Part shown: positions 22,195-33,058 of the stretch, piece after piece
Position numbering within the stretch: position 1 is the first letter of the stretch
Layout: the number at the start of each line of letters is the position of its first letter
Assembly: GCF_019061305.1 (NCBI RefSeq)
Contig: NZ_JAHQZT010000012.1
Span: 26,020 to 90,019, forward strand
Length of the DNA: 64,000 bases
Direction of reading: 5' to 3'
DNA from: Marinobacterium weihaiense
GTDB taxonomy: Bacteria > Pseudomonadota > Gammaproteobacteria > Pseudomonadales > Balneatricaceae
The notes under the pieces: model-generated
What the model saw: the letters and a program-made list of their open reading frames with translations, nothing else
The model's database searches: none
What the model was told of the DNA's origin: nothing
Program-made: the position numbers and the translations under genes

Positions 22195-23562
22195 ATGCTC
22201 GGTACCACTCAGGACACCATTGCCGCTCAGGCCACACCGCCCGGACGTGGCGGTGTCGGCATCATTCGTCTGTCCGGTCCTCAGGCACTGAGCATCGCCG
22301 AACAGCTGCTGGGATTTGCCCCCAGACCGCGTCACGCACACTACACCCCATTTCTGGGCGAGGGCGGGCAGGTGCTGGATCAGGGCATCGCGTTGTACTT
22401 CCCCAACCCGCACTCCTTTACCGGCGAAGACGTGGTCGAACTCCAGGGCCACGGCGGTCCGGTGATCATCGACCTGCTGCTGCAGCGCTGTATCGCCCTC
22501 GGCGCACGCCTGGCGCGTCCCGGCGAGTTCTCCGAACGGGCCTTCCTCAATGACAAACTGGACCTGGCCCAGGCCGAGGCGATCGCCGACCTGATCGACA
22601 GTTCCTCCGAGCAGGCGGCACGCTGTGCACTGCGCTCACTGCAGGGGGCTTTCTCCGAGCGGGTGCATGCACTGGTGGAAGCACTGATTCAGCTACGCAT
22701 CTATGTCGAGGCCGCCATCGACTTCCCCGAGGAGGAGATCGACTTTCTCGCCGACGGCAAGGTGCAGAGCGATCTTGAGCGGATCCTTATGCAACTGGGT
22801 GAGGTGCGCCGGGAAGCCCGCCAGGGCAGCCTGTTGCGCGAAGGCATGAACGTGGTGATCGCCGGTCGCCCCAACGCCGGCAAGTCGAGCCTGCTCAATG
22901 CGCTGGCGGGGCGCGAAACCGCCATTGTCACCGATATCGAAGGCACCACCCGCGATGTACTGCGCGAACATATCCACATCGACGGCATGCCGCTGCATAT
23001 TATCGATACCGCCGGGTTGCGTGATGCGCCGGACGCCGTGGAGCGCATTGGCATTGACCGCGCCTGGGAAGAGATCCGCAAGGCCGATCGTATTCTGATG
23101 ATGGTGGACAGCACCCGCTCGGCCACCACCGACCCGGCCGAGCTCTGGCCGGAGCTGGCCGATCATCTGGACGACTTCAGCCATGTCACGCTGATCCGCA
23201 ACAAGGCCGACCTGACCGGCGAGTCCATCGGCCTGGAGCAGCAGGGCGAGTACACCCTGATCCGCCTCAGCGCCAAGGGCGGCGAGGGTGTTGATCAGTT
23301 GCGCCAGCACCTGAAGGAAGTGATGGGGTTCAGCAGCACTACCGAGGGCGGCTTCATGGCCCGTCGCCGTCATGTCGATGCCCTGGAACGTGCCCGCGAG
23401 CTGCTGGACACCGGGGCCGAACAGCTGCAGCTGCACGGTGCCGGTGAACTGCTGGCGGAAGACCTGCGTCAGGCCCAGCAGGTACTGAGCGAGATCACCG
23501 GCGAGTTCACCTCCGACGATCTGCTGGGGCGGATCTTCAGCTCCTTCTGCATCGGCAAGTGA
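22195..23562 (+). CDS. mnmE: tRNA modification GTPase MnmE
   Basis: With MnmG it makes the 5-aminomethyl-type modification of wobble uridine 34 in several tRNAs. The N-terminal tetrahydrofolate-binding domain spans about 1-118. The G domain has [14 protein letters not shown] near 223, DIEGTTRD near 246, DTAGL near 269 and NKAD near 333. The C-terminal CIGK motif needed for activity is present. The 455 residues are normal. Its partner mnmG lies just across the origin-like gap. Confidence 0.98.
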   Translation: MLGTTQDTIAAQATPPGRGGVGIIRLSGPQALSIAEQLLGFAPRPRHAHYTPFLGEGGQVLDQGIALYFPNPHSFTGEDVVELQGHGGPVIIDLLLQRCIALGARLARPGEFSERAFLNDKLDLAQAEAIADLIDSSSEQAARCALRSLQGAFSERVHALVEALIQLRIYVEAAIDFPEEEIDFLADGKVQSDLERILMQLGEVRREARQGSLLREGMNVVIAGRPNAGKSSLLNALAGRETAIVTDIEGTTRDVLREHIHIDGMPLHIIDTAGLRDAPDAVERIGIDRAWEEIRKADRILMMVDSTRSATTDPAELWPELADHLDDFSHVTLIRNKADLTGESIGLEQQGEYTLIRLSAKGGEGVDQLRQHLKEVMGFSSTTEGGFMARRRHVDALERARELLDTGAEQLQLHGAGELLAEDLRQAQQVLSEITGEFTSDDLLGRIFSSFCIGK

Positions 23563-23569
23563 TCCCTCC

Positions 23570-23595
23570 GGCGCGGGTGATCGGTCCCGCGCCTT
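23570..23595 (+). terminator. Stem-loop after mnmE (weak terminator)
   Basis: GGCGCGGG pairs perfectly with CCCGCGCC around an 8-base loop, 8 bases after the mnmE stop. The T tract is poor (TTGCC), so termination is likely only partial or Rho-assisted. It would shield the origin region from mnmE transcripts. Confidence 0.45.
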
Positions 23596-23628
23596 GCCTC
23601 TCCATCCCCTGGCCTTGTCCACCCGTAC

Positions 23629-23637
23629 TTATCCACA
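23629..23637 (+). promoter_or_regulatory. DnaA box, perfect consensus
   Basis: TTATCCACA, the strongest class of DnaA-binding 9-mer, in the left part of the candidate origin. Confidence 0.8.
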
Positions 23638-23665
23638 CACTTTTTTTCATGCCGGCCGATTTTTT

Positions 23666-23674
23666 TTATTCACA
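23666..23674 (+). promoter_or_regulatory. DnaA box
   Basis: TTATTCACA fits TTATNCACA. It lies 37 bases after the first box in the same orientation. Confidence 0.7.
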
Positions 23675-23745
23675 TCCGTGCGTCCAGTCTTGTGAGTTCT
23701 GCCGATCAAACCTCACCCTGGATCACCTCCCTATGGTAACCCGGC

Positions 23746-23754
23746 TGTGCATAA
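23746..23754 (-). promoter_or_regulatory. DnaA box, inverted
   Basis: TGTGCATAA is the reverse complement of TTATGCACA, which fits the consensus. Confidence 0.7.
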
Positions 23755-24247
23755 AAGATTTATTCAACTTTTATCAACAGCCAGCAACGCTCTCAACTGC
23801 ATGATATATATGGTTTTTTTGACTTAACCCTGCTTTTCGCGGTAACCTTGTTCACATATGGCAGGCGTGCTATCGGCAACACTTATACAGGTCATTCACA
23901 GAGTTATTCAACAGGATTGTTCCGTTTTTTCAGCGCCCTGCGTATACCTATTTCGAAAGAAACACAGGTTGTACCGGCGTTTACCAAGGCTTTATTCAGC
24001 AGAAATATTTGTGCACATTACATTGCGCATATCCTGTCACTGTTACCGGCAATCAGTTGTGCGTAAGCATTGGACAATTTCAACCTGTGTGTAACCAGCC
24101 TTCTTGTGCACAGCTCATCCCAAGCTCGCTACCAGCCTCCGGGGATGTGTTGTACAGGGTTTGTTGCTATATAACCTACTGATATGAATGAACTAATAGC
24201 AACTATCCACGAAAATGCGCCAACCTAAATACAGTAAACAACAACAA

Positions 24248-24287
24248 TCTTCTTATATATATTCTTTAAATCTTCTTCTTATATATA
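24248..24287 (+). repeat. Duplicated AT-rich 14-mer, candidate DNA unwinding element
   Basis: TCTTCTTATATATA occurs exactly at 24248-24261 and again at 24274-24287, 26 bases start to start. Repeated AT-rich 13-mer-like units at one edge of the DnaA box cluster are the hallmark of an origin unwinding element. Confidence 0.75.
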
Positions 24288-24419
24288 GACACACGGGGAC
24301 TGAAAACAGGTTGATCAATAGTTGACCATTTCCCGAACGGTCCCAGAGCGCTATACTGAGCGACCTTTTCACCCGACCCCTGCGGTCAATTCTGAACATG
24401 CAAACTTGTGAGGCCTTCA

Positions 24420-26315
24420 GTGGATTACCCTGACCACTTTGATGTAATCGTAATTGGTGGCGGTCATGCCGGAACGGAGGCCGCACTGGCATCGGCACGA
24501 ACAGGTGCCAAGACGCTGCTGCTGACCCATAACATCGAAACCCTGGGACAGATGTCCTGCAACCCGGCCATAGGCGGCATCGGCAAAAGCCATCTTGTCA
24601 AGGAAATTGATGCGCTGGACGGTGCCATGGCCCTTGCCACGGATCGGGGCGGCATCCAGTTCAGAGTGCTCAACGCACGCAAGGGACCGGCGGTGCGTGC
24701 CACCCGTGCCCAGGCAGACCGCGTGCTGTACAAGGCCGCCATCCGCTCGATACTGGAAAACCAACCGAACCTGCAGATCTTTCAGCAGGCTGCCGATGAC
24801 CTCATCGTTGATGGCGATACCGTCAAGGGTGTGGTTACCCAGACCGGTATCCGCTTTCAGGCACGTTCGGTGGTATTGACCGCCGGTACTTTCCTGGGAG
24901 GTGTCATCCATGTCGGTCTGGATCACCATGCCGGCGGACGTGCCGGAGATCCGCCGTCCATTCGCCTGGCCGAGCGCCTGCGTGAACTGCCGTTGCGAGT
25001 CGATCGGCTGAAAACCGGTACGCCGCCCCGTATTGACGCCCGCAGTGTGGATTTTTCGGTCATGCAGGCTCAGCCGGGGGATACCCCGACACCGGTAATG
25101 TCATTCATGGGCAACCAGAGTGATCACCCGCAGCAGGTGAACTGCTTCATCACGCACACCAACGCCCGCACCCATGACATCATCCGAGAGGGGCTGGACC
25201 GCTCGCCGATGTACACCGGCGTCATCGAAGGCATCGGCCCGCGCTACTGCCCGTCCATCGAAGACAAGATCAACCGCTTTGCCGACAAGGACCAGCACCA
25301 GGTGTTTGTCGAGCCGGAAGGGCTGACCACACACGAGCTCTATCCCAATGGGATCTCCACCAGCCTGCCGTTCGATGTACAGATGGCACTGGTTCGTTCC
25401 ATCCGCGGTTTCGAGCAGGCACATATCACCCGCCCGGGCTATGCCATCGAATATGATTTCTTCAACCCCCAGGATCTGCGTCACACTCTGGAAACCCGAC
25501 ATATTCAGGGGCTGTATTTTGCCGGTCAGATCAACGGCACCACCGGTTACGAGGAAGCGGGTGCCCAGGGACTGCTGGCGGGCTACAACGCGGCCGCGCG
25601 AGCACTGGAGCGTGACACCTGGTACCCGCGACGTGACGAAGGCTACATCGGCGTCATGGTGGATGACCTGATTACCCACGGGACCTCCGAGCCCTACCGC
25701 ATGTTCACCAGCCGGGCCGAATACCGCCTGATTCTGCGTGAAGACAATGCCGACCTGCGTCTGACCGAAAAGGGCCGTGCACTGGGGCTGGTGGGCGATG
25801 CCCGCTGGGCCCGCTTCGAAGCCAAGCGCGAAGCAATGGAGCAGGAACTGCAGCGCTTGAAGAACACTTGGGTCCATCCACAGACACCGGAAGCGGAGCA
25901 GCTGGGCACCCGGCTCAAGACCCCGCTGAACCGCGAATACAACCTGGCGGACCTGATCAAGCGTCCTGAGTTGAACTATCAGGATGTGGCCGGCCTCAAG
26001 GGTGAACCGATCGAGGACATCCAGGCGGCGGAGCAGGTCGAGATTCAGCTCAAGTACTCGGGCTATATCGAGCGGCAGAAAACCGAAATCGAACAGATGC
26101 GCCGCCAGGAAAGCACCCGGCTGCCGGAGGATTTCGATTATGACCAAGTCAGTGGCCTGTCCAACGAGCTCAGGCTGAAACTCAGCCAGCAGCGTCCGGA
26201 AACGCTGGCCCAGGCATCCCGTATCCAGGGCATGACCCCGGCGGCCATCTCGCTGCTGCTGGTGTACCTGAAGAAACGTCAGCTCAATACCCGTGCCCGC
26301 CAGGAGAACGCATGA
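24420..26315 (+). CDS. mnmG: tRNA uridine-5-carboxymethylaminomethyl modification enzyme MnmG (GidA)
   Basis: FAD-dependent partner of MnmE in wobble-uridine modification. The FAD-binding [10 protein letters not shown] lies near residue 12. Conserved blocks include [20 protein letters not shown] and the substrate loop CPSIEDKI. The C-terminal MnmE-binding helical domain ends the protein. I chose GTG 24420 because it gives [10 protein letters not shown], matching the E. coli N-terminus, and has GAGG six bases upstream. GTG 24408 would add four residues. The 631 residues are normal. The stop overlaps the rsmG start. Confidence 0.97.
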   Translation: MDYPDHFDVIVIGGGHAGTEAALASARTGAKTLLLTHNIETLGQMSCNPAIGGIGKSHLVKEIDALDGAMALATDRGGIQFRVLNARKGPAVRATRAQADRVLYKAAIRSILENQPNLQIFQQAADDLIVDGDTVKGVVTQTGIRFQARSVVLTAGTFLGGVIHVGLDHHAGGRAGDPPSIRLAERLRELPLRVDRLKTGTPPRIDARSVDFSVMQAQPGDTPTPVMSFMGNQSDHPQQVNCFITHTNARTHDIIREGLDRSPMYTGVIEGIGPRYCPSIEDKINRFADKDQHQVFVEPEGLTTHELYPNGISTSLPFDVQMALVRSIRGFEQAHITRPGYAIEYDFFNPQDLRHTLETRHIQGLYFAGQINGTTGYEEAGAQGLLAGYNAAARALERDTWYPRRDEGYIGVMVDDLITHGTSEPYRMFTSRAEYRLILREDNADLRLTEKGRALGLVGDARWARFEAKREAMEQELQRLKNTWVHPQTPEAEQLGTRLKTPLNREYNLADLIKRPELNYQDVAGLKGEPIEDIQAAEQVEIQLKYSGYIERQKTEIEQMRRQESTRLPEDFDYDQVSGLSNELRLKLSQQRPETLAQASRIQGMTPAAISLLLVYLKKRQLNTRARQENA

Positions 26316-26938
26316 TGTCCGAGTTTCGCGAGCTGCTGCTGCGTGGTGTGGCGCCACTGCAGATTGACTTGAGCGCTGAACAGATTGATCGCTTGCTCGA
26401 CTATCACCGCATGCTGGTGAAGTGGAACAAGGCCTACAATCTGACCGCCGTACGTGATCCGGCGCAGATGATCAGCCGTCATCTGGTCGACAGTCTCAGT
26501 GTGTTGCCGTGGATCGGTGAGGGACGGCTGCTGGATGTGGGCAGCGGCCCCGGGCTCCCCGGCGTTCCCCTGGCCATCTGCCGTCCCGACCTGCAGGTCA
26601 CGACACTGGACAGCAATGGCAAGAAGACCCGTTTTCAGGTACAGGTGAAGGCCGAATTGGGGCTGGACAACCTCAATGTGATCAACGGCCGGGTGGAAGC
26701 GGTACAGGAGCCGCCCTTTGACATGGTGATCTCACGGGCCTTTGCCTCGCTGGCCGACATGCTGAATCTCAGCGGTCATCTGGTCGTTCCCGAGGGTATT
26801 TTTCTGGCCATGAAAGGGCTGTATCCTGAAGCCGAACTGGCACAGATGCCGGCCGGTTATGCCCTCCAGTCCAGTCACCGCCTGGCACTGCCGGCGCACG
26901 AGGGCGAGCGGCACCTGCTGATTCTTGGGAGAGCATAA
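26312..26938 (+). CDS. rsmG: 16S rRNA m7G527 methyltransferase RsmG (GidB)
   Basis: Methylates N7 of G527 in the streptomycin-sensitive region of 16S rRNA. The SAM-binding motif [17 protein letters not shown] is near residue 73 and the family-specific [14 protein letters not shown] near 33. The 208 residues are normal. It begins with tandem ATG codons (26312 and 26315) overlapping the mnmG stop, and parA starts two bases after its stop, so mnmG-rsmG-parA-parB are tightly packed. Confidence 0.97.
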   Translation: MMSEFRELLLRGVAPLQIDLSAEQIDRLLDYHRMLVKWNKAYNLTAVRDPAQMISRHLVDSLSVLPWIGEGRLLDVGSGPGLPGVPLAICRPDLQVTTLDSNGKKTRFQVQVKAELGLDNLNVINGRVEAVQEPPFDMVISRAFASLADMLNLSGHLVVPEGIFLAMKGLYPEAELAQMPAGYALQSSHRLALPAHEGERHLLILGRA

Positions 26939-26940
26939 GC

Positions 26941-27747
26941 GTGGCCAATATCATCACCATCACCAACCAGAAGGGCGGCGTGGGCAAGACCACGACCTGT
27001 GTCAATCTGGCGGCGTCCCTGGCGGCGACGCACAAGCGGGTGTTGATGATAGACCTGGACCCCCAGGGCAATGCCACCATGGGCAGCGGCATCGACAAGC
27101 ATCAGCTGGCGTGTTCGGTATATGAATTGCTGACCGATCAGGCCGGGGTGGCGGATGCGATCATGACCGATACCCGCTGCGGCTACCATCTGATCGGTGC
27201 CAATGGCGATCTGACCGCAGCGGAAGTGGAGCTGCTGCAGCTGCCGAGGCGGGAATTCCGTCTCAAGATGGCACTGCAGCCGATTCTGGATGAATATGAC
27301 TATATCCTGATCGACAACCCGCCATCGCTGAACCTGCTGACCGTCAATGCCCTGTCGGCGTCGGCCGGCGTGATCATTCCCATGCAGTGCGAGTACTACG
27401 CGCTGGAAGGCATCAGTGCACTGGTGGGCACCATCAACAAGATCAACCAGCGCCTCAACCCGGCGCTGCGCATCGAGGGCATCCTGCGTACCATGTTCGA
27501 CCCGCGTATGAGCCTGACCAAGGATGTATCCTCGCATCTCATTGAGTACTTTGGCGACCGAGTGTATCGCACCGTGATCCCGCGTAACGTGCGCCTGGCC
27601 GAAGCGCCGAGTCACGGCCTGCCAGCGCTGCAGTACGACAAGAATTCACGCGGTGCCCAGGCCTATCTGGCGCTGGCCGGCGAGCTGATTCGCCGCACCG
27701 AACGTCAGCAGGCGGCCGCCGCCGCAACGGAACAGGAAACAGACTGA
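26941..27747 (+). CDS. parA: Chromosome partitioning ATPase ParA (Soj)
   Basis: Walker-type ATPase that moves ParB-bound origin regions apart. It has a GTG start. The deviant Walker A KGGVGKTTTCVNLA is at residues 11-24, LMIDLDPQGNAT near 35-46 and the Walker B-like ILIDNPPSLNLL near 122. The 268 residues are normal for chromosomal ParA. It forms an operon with parB after a 1-base gap. Matching parS sites are found at 3657, 11578 and 47648. Confidence 0.97.
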   Translation: MANIITITNQKGGVGKTTTCVNLAASLAATHKRVLMIDLDPQGNATMGSGIDKHQLACSVYELLTDQAGVADAIMTDTRCGYHLIGANGDLTAAEVELLQLPRREFRLKMALQPILDEYDYILIDNPPSLNLLTVNALSASAGVIIPMQCEYYALEGISALVGTINKINQRLNPALRIEGILRTMFDPRMSLTKDVSSHLIEYFGDRVYRTVIPRNVRLAEAPSHGLPALQYDKNSRGAQAYLALAGELIRRTERQQAAAAATEQETD

Positions 27748-27748
27748 A

Positions 27749-28630
27749 ATGGTAGCGAAGAAACGTGGTCTCGGACGGGGCCTGGACGCCCTGTTGTCGG
27801 ACGTCTCCGTCAGCCATGCCGCGGGCACTGATATGCAGGCAGAGTCGGGTGCATCTGCAGCGGATCTGCGCGAGCTGGTACTGGACCGAATCGAGCCGGG
27901 CCGCTACCAGCCCCGTCGCGATCTCAATCCCCAAGCACTGGAAGAGCTGGCCGAGTCCATCCGTCGCCAGGGTGTAATGCAGCCGATTGTAGTGCGGCCC
28001 GTGGGGGCCGACCGGTATGAAATCATCGCCGGTGAGCGGCGCTGGCGGGCGACTCGCCTGGCGGGACTGGAGAAGGTACCGGTCATCATCCGGGATGTGC
28101 CCGACGAAGCCGCCATTGCCATGGCTCTGATCGAAAACATCCAGCGCGAAAATCTCAATCCGATCGAGGAAGCACGGGCTCTGCAACGCCTGCAGAACGA
28201 GTTCGAGCTGACTCAGCAGCAGGTTGCCGAAGCGGTTGGCAAATCGCGTTCCACCATCGCCAATCTGCTGCGGCTGATGAATCTGACTGAAGAAGTCAAG
28301 CGTCTGCTGGAGCATGGCGAGCTGGAAATGGGGCATGCCCGTGCCTTGTTGGCCTTGTCCGGTCTGGTACAGGTAAAGGCCGCGGACGAGGTGGTGGCGA
28401 ACGGACTGTCCGTGCGTCAGACCGAGCAATTGGTCAAGCGTTACCAGGGGCAGGCGCAGCCCGCTGCCGCTGCTCTCGCGGCCGACCCCGTGCTGGAACA
28501 GTGGGCCGGTTCGCTGGCGCAGCGTCTGGAGACCGGCGTCAAGATTAGCAGCCGCAACGGCAAGGGCCGCATCGCCATTGAATTCGGTTCTCGTGAAGAG
28601 CTTGAAGCCATTCTGCAACGGATCTCTTGA
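27749..28630 (+). CDS. parB: Chromosome partitioning protein ParB (Spo0J)
   Basis: CTP-dependent clamp that loads at parS and spreads along DNA. The start KKRGLGRGLDALLSD is the typical ParA-stimulating tail. The N-terminal domain holds the CTP-binding GERRWRA box near residue 95. A central HTH (LTQQQVAEAVGKSRSTIANL near 152) reads parS, and a C-terminal dimer domain closes the clamp. The 293 residues are normal. No terminator is evident before the atp promoter. Confidence 0.97.
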   Translation: MVAKKRGLGRGLDALLSDVSVSHAAGTDMQAESGASAADLRELVLDRIEPGRYQPRRDLNPQALEELAESIRRQGVMQPIVVRPVGADRYEIIAGERRWRATRLAGLEKVPVIIRDVPDEAAIAMALIENIQRENLNPIEEARALQRLQNEFELTQQQVAEAVGKSRSTIANLLRLMNLTEEVKRLLEHGELEMGHARALLALSGLVQVKAADEVVANGLSVRQTEQLVKRYQGQAQPAAAALAADPVLEQWAGSLAQRLETGVKISSRNGKGRIAIEFGSREELEAILQRIS

Positions 28631-28688
28631 CCCCGGGCACCCGGGATGCACGAAGTTAAGACCTTAGTGCAAAACTGTCGGGATTAAG

Positions 28689-28717
28689 TTGAGAATGTGG
28701 GGGGGAATGCCTATAAT
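28689..28717 (+). promoter_or_regulatory. Main promoter of the ATP synthase operon
   Basis: TTGAGA (28689-28694), exactly 17 bases, then TATAAT (28712-28717). Transcription should start near 28724. This rules out the GTG at 28697 as the atpI start on this transcript. Confidence 0.8.
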
Positions 28718-28762
28718 CTGCCCGCTATTTGGGCACTGTTCAGGCTAGAAACAGGATCAGAC

Positions 28763-29188
28763 TTGAGAAAGGGTGAAGCAGAACAGGCGCCGGCTGCCGT
28801 CAGTCGTCATCAACGGCGCAGTTTCAAGGCGTTTTTGCGCATCCTGCAAGTACAAGCCGTATTGATACTGGCAGTATCGACGGCTTGTTTGCTGCTGGGC
28901 AAAGTGGAAGCCTACTCCGCACTGCTTGGCGGTCTGCTCTATCTGGTTCCGAATCTGTACTTTACTTTGCGTGCCCTGGGCAATCGGCAGGTCGCCACGA
29001 CTGCGCGCGGTGTGCTGGCGAACATGTATGCGAGCGAAATAGGGAAAATGATGCTGGCGGTGGGGCTGTTCACCTCCACCTTCCTGCTGGTTCAGCCTCT
29101 GAGCCCATTTTCCCTATTTGGCACCTTCATATTGTTGCAACTATCCGGCTGGATGCTGCACTTGAGGTTGTTCAACACCGGTTCCTGA
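28763..29188 (+). CDS. atpI: ATP synthase subunit I
   Basis: Small membrane protein that assists c-ring assembly. About four hydrophobic segments are visible (near residues 27-46, 49-67, 88-108 and 112-133), plus the AYSALLGGLLYLVPNLYF block typical of AtpI. I chose the TTG at 28763 with AGGA six bases upstream. The longer frame from GTG 28697 starts inside the promoter and would have to be made from read-through mRNA. The resulting 141 residues are normal. atpB follows after 27 bases. Confidence 0.88.
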   Translation: MRKGEAEQAPAAVSRHQRRSFKAFLRILQVQAVLILAVSTACLLLGKVEAYSALLGGLLYLVPNLYFTLRALGNRQVATTARGVLANMYASEIGKMMLAVGLFTSTFLLVQPLSPFSLFGTFILLQLSGWMLHLRLFNTGS

Positions 29189-29203
29189 CAAACTTTTGAC
29201 TGA

Positions 29204-30034
<831 letters not shown>

Positions 30035-30092
30035 GGTGCCTGGCACCCGATAAAAAACGATTCAATTTCAATTCAACTTAACTAAACCTTGA

Positions 30093-30332
<240 letters not shown>

Positions 30333-30353
30333 TTCCGGTTTAAAACCAAAGTT

Positions 30354-30372
30354 GAGACCGCTGTCTGGTCTC
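30354..30372 (+). repeat. Intercistronic hairpin between atpE and atpF
   Basis: GAGACC pairs with GGTCTC around a 7-base loop, with no T tract. This is a likely mRNA-stability or processing element behind the highly translated atpE. Confidence 0.45.
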
Positions 30373-30403
30373 ACGAGACTATTCAACTGCGAGGGGTAAT
30401 GGC

Positions 30404-30874
30404 GTGAATATCAATCTCACCATCATTGGTCAGGCCATTGCATTCTTCATTTTCGTTGTATTTTGTATGAAATACGTCTGGCCGCCGATTACCGGCGCGC
30501 TGGCAGAACGTAAGAAGAAGATTGCGGAAGGGCTTGATGCGGCCGACCGCGCTGAACGTGATCTGAAGCTGGCTCAGGAAAAAGCCGCTGACGATATGCG
30601 TGCCAGCAAGGAAGAGGCAGCCGCCATCATTGAGCAGGCCAACAAACGGGCTACCAAGATCATCGAGGAAGCCAAGGAGCAGGCACGCGAAGAAGCCGAT
30701 CGCGTGAAGGCATCCGCCGAGGCTGAGGTCGAACAGGAACTCAACCGTGCCAAAGACGCTCTGCGTGCACAGGTTGGTGCGCTGGCAATTGCCGGTGCCG
30801 AGAAAATCCTGGAAGCCTCAATCGACGAGAAAGCCCACGCACAGCTGGTTGAGAAACTGGCCGCTGAGCTTTAA
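30404..30874 (+). CDS. atpF: ATP synthase subunit b (Fo)
   Basis: Peripheral stalk subunit with a GTG start. One membrane helix at about residues 5-25 is followed by a long, highly charged coiled coil (about 30-150) rich in Ala, Glu and Lys that reaches up to delta on F1. The 156 residues match E. coli. atpH follows 12 bases later. Confidence 0.97.
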   Translation: MNINLTIIGQAIAFFIFVVFCMKYVWPPITGALAERKKKIAEGLDAADRAERDLKLAQEKAADDMRASKEEAAAIIEQANKRATKIIEEAKEQAREEADRVKASAEAEVEQELNRAKDALRAQVGALAIAGAEKILEASIDEKAHAQLVEKLAAEL

Positions 30875-30886
30875 GCGAGGTTTACG

Positions 30887-31423
30887 ATGGCTGAACTCAA
30901 TACAGTCGCCCGGCCCTACACCAACGCCGCATTCGAATATGCGCGCGAGCAGGGCAGCCTCGATCAATGGTCCAGTCTGCTGTCCCTGGCCGCGCTTGCG
31001 GTCCAGGACGGCGACATGGACCGTGTGCTGAGCAATCCGGCACTGACGGCAGAACAGAAAGCGGAACTGGTAATCGCGGTTTGTGAAAAGCAGATCGACG
31101 CGGCAGGCAAGAACTTCATTAGCCTGCTGGCCGAAAACCACCGCCTGGCCCTGCTGCCGGAAATTGCAGCGCAGTTTGGTGTCCTGAAAGCCAATCTGGA
31201 GAAGAAGGTCGAGGTCGATCTGACCACGGCCTACCCTCTGGACGAAGCACAGCAGGCCAAGCTGGCGCAGGCCCTCAGCAGCAAGCTGGGTCGCGAAGTG
31301 ACACTGACCTCCCAGGTGGATAAATCCATCCTTGGCGGTGTGGTCGTTCGCTCTGATGACCTTGTGATCGATGGTTCCGTTCGTGCACGACTGGCGAAAC
31401 TGGCCGAAGCGATGAATTCCTGA
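30887..31423 (+). CDS. atpH: ATP synthase subunit delta (F1)
   Basis: OSCP-type subunit connecting the b stalk to the top of F1. The N-terminal six-helix bundle starts TVARPYTNAAFEYARE. The C-terminal block DKSILGGVVVRSDDLVIDGS is the family signature. The 178 residues are normal. It sits in the usual place between atpF and atpA. Confidence 0.97.
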   Translation: MAELNTVARPYTNAAFEYAREQGSLDQWSSLLSLAALAVQDGDMDRVLSNPALTAEQKAELVIAVCEKQIDAAGKNFISLLAENHRLALLPEIAAQFGVLKANLEKKVEVDLTTAYPLDEAQQAKLAQALSSKLGREVTLTSQVDKSILGGVVVRSDDLVIDGSVRARLAKLAEAMNS

Positions 31424-31438
31424 GTGTGAGGAATAACA

Positions 31439-32983
31439 ATGCAGCAACTGAATCCTTCTGAGATCAGCGAGATTCTCAAGAAGCGCATCGAAAAGCTCGA
31501 CGTGTCTTCTGAAGCCCGTAACGAGGGCACCATCGTCAGTGTTTCCGATGGTATCATCCTGATCCACGGTCTTGCCGACGTTATGTACGGCGAGATGATT
31601 GAATTCCCGGGCGGCGTCTACGGTATGGCGCTGAACCTGGAACGTGACTCTGTCGGCGCCGTAGTACTGGGCGATTACCAGGGTCTGGTAGAGGGCATGA
31701 CTGCCCGTTGTACCGGTCGTATCCTTGAAGTGCCGGTCGGTCCGGAACTGCTTGGCCGCGTTGTTGACGCGCTGGGCAACCCGATCGATGGCAAGGGCCC
31801 GATTGAAGCCAAAATGACCGACGCCGTTGAAAAGGTGGCGCCGGGTGTTATCGCACGTCAGTCCGTTGATCAGCCGGTGCAGACCGGTCTGAAAGCGATC
31901 GATGCGATGGTACCGGTAGGTCGTGGTCAGCGTGAGCTGATCATCGGTGACCGTCAGATCGGTAAAACCGCGATCGCGATCGATGCGATCATCAACCAGA
32001 AAGGTACCGGCATCAAGTGTATCTACGTTGCGATCGGGCAGAAGCAGTCCACCATCGCCAACGTAGTGCGCAAGCTGGAAGAGCACGGCGCGATGGATCA
32101 CACCATCGTGGTTGCTGCAGGCGCTGCCGATCCGGCTGCGATGCAGTACCTGGCGCCGTACGCCGGCTGTGCCATGGGCGAATACTTCCGCGATCGCGGT
32201 GAAGACGCGCTGATCGTATTTGACGACCTGACCAAGCAGGCTTGGGCATACCGTCAGATCTCTCTGCTGCTGCGTCGTCCGCCGGGCCGTGAAGCTTATC
32301 CGGGTGACGTTTTCTACCTGCACTCGCGTCTGCTGGAACGTGCGTCCCGCGTCAACGCCGACTACGTTGAACAGTTCACCAAGGGTGAAGTGAAAGGCCA
32401 GACCGGCTCTCTGACCGCGCTGCCGATCATCGAAACCCAGGGTGGCGACGTATCTGCGTTCGTACCGACCAACGTGATCTCCATCACCGACGGCCAGATC
32501 TTCCTGGAAACCGACCTGTTCAACTCCGGTGTACGTCCTGCGATCAACGCGGGCCTGTCCGTATCCCGAGTGGGTGGTTCTGCCCAGACCAAGATCATCA
32601 AGAAGCTGGGTGGCGGTGTGCGTCTGGCATTGGCTCAGTACCGCGAACTGGCGGCATTCGCCCAGTTTGCATCCGACCTGGATGATGCGACTCGTAACCA
32701 GCTGGAACACGGCCAGGCCGTGACCGAGCTGATGAAGCAGAAACAGTACACTCCGATGTCCGTCGCCGAGATGGGTCTGAGCCTGTACGCTGCCAACGAA
32801 GGCTTCCTGAAAGGTGTCGAGCTGGACAAGATCGGTGCATTCGAAGCAGCCCTGATCGCCTACTTCAACAGCGAACACGCTGACTTGATGGCGAAAGTGA
32901 ACGAGAAAGGCGATTACAACGACGAAATCGCGGCTCAGTTCAAGGCTGGCATCGAGAAGTTCAAGTCTACCCAAACTTGGTAA
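31439..32983 (+). CDS. atpA: ATP synthase subunit alpha (F1)
   Basis: Non-catalytic nucleotide-binding subunit of the F1 hexamer. Walker [14 protein letters not shown] is near residue 169. The arginine finger region ([12 protein letters not shown]) is near 370. The 514 residues match E. coli. The gene has noticeably stronger codon bias than the flanking accessory genes, as expected for high expression. A long minus-strand open frame across it is a shadow. Confidence 0.98.
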   Translation: MQQLNPSEISEILKKRIEKLDVSSEARNEGTIVSVSDGIILIHGLADVMYGEMIEFPGGVYGMALNLERDSVGAVVLGDYQGLVEGMTARCTGRILEVPVGPELLGRVVDALGNPIDGKGPIEAKMTDAVEKVAPGVIARQSVDQPVQTGLKAIDAMVPVGRGQRELIIGDRQIGKTAIAIDAIINQKGTGIKCIYVAIGQKQSTIANVVRKLEEHGAMDHTIVVAAGAADPAAMQYLAPYAGCAMGEYFRDRGEDALIVFDDLTKQAWAYRQISLLLRRPPGREAYPGDVFYLHSRLLERASRVNADYVEQFTKGEVKGQTGSLTALPIIETQGGDVSAFVPTNVISITDGQIFLETDLFNSGVRPAINAGLSVSRVGGSAQTKIIKKLGGGVRLALAQYRELAAFAQFASDLDDATRNQLEHGQAVTELMKQKQYTPMSVAEMGLSLYAANEGFLKGVELDKIGAFEAALIAYFNSEHADLMAKVNEKGDYNDEIAAQFKAGIEKFKSTQTW

Positions 32984-33001
32984 TTGCTCGTTAGAGCAGG
33001 T

Positions 33002-33026
33002 GACCGGCCAGCGACATCGGCCGGTC
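33002..33026 (+). repeat. Intercistronic hairpin between atpA and atpG
   Basis: GACCGGCC pairs perfectly with GGCCGGTC around a 9-base loop, with no T tract. It lies in a 75-base gap, long for this operon, and probably affects mRNA stability and not termination. Confidence 0.5.
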
Positions 33027-33058
33027 CAATACTGAGTCAAGTTTAATAGGCGGAACTA

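Larger units (their letters stand above)
23563..24419. other. oriC: Candidate chromosomal origin (oriC) between mnmE and mnmG
   Basis: An 857-base, strikingly AT-rich gene-free region. Three sites match the DnaA box TTATNCACA: 23629-23637 and 23666-23674 on the plus strand and 23746-23754 on the minus strand. One-mismatch sites lie at 23848-23856, 23892-23900, 24009-24017, 24058-24066, 24086-24094 and 24104-24112. A duplicated AT-rich 14-mer sits at the mnmG end. An oriC beside gidA/mnmG is the arrangement of E. coli and many gammaproteobacteria. The open frames at 23559-24094 are not believable genes. Confidence 0.82.

Noticed and set aside
23559..24094. Short open frames in the mnmE-mnmG gap
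   Set aside because: They run through DnaA boxes and AT-rich repeats and have no ribosome sites or protein-like composition.
30818..33040. 740-codon open frame on the minus strand across atpH-atpA
   Set aside because: Antisense shadow of highly codon-biased genes, with no ribosome site or recognisable domain.
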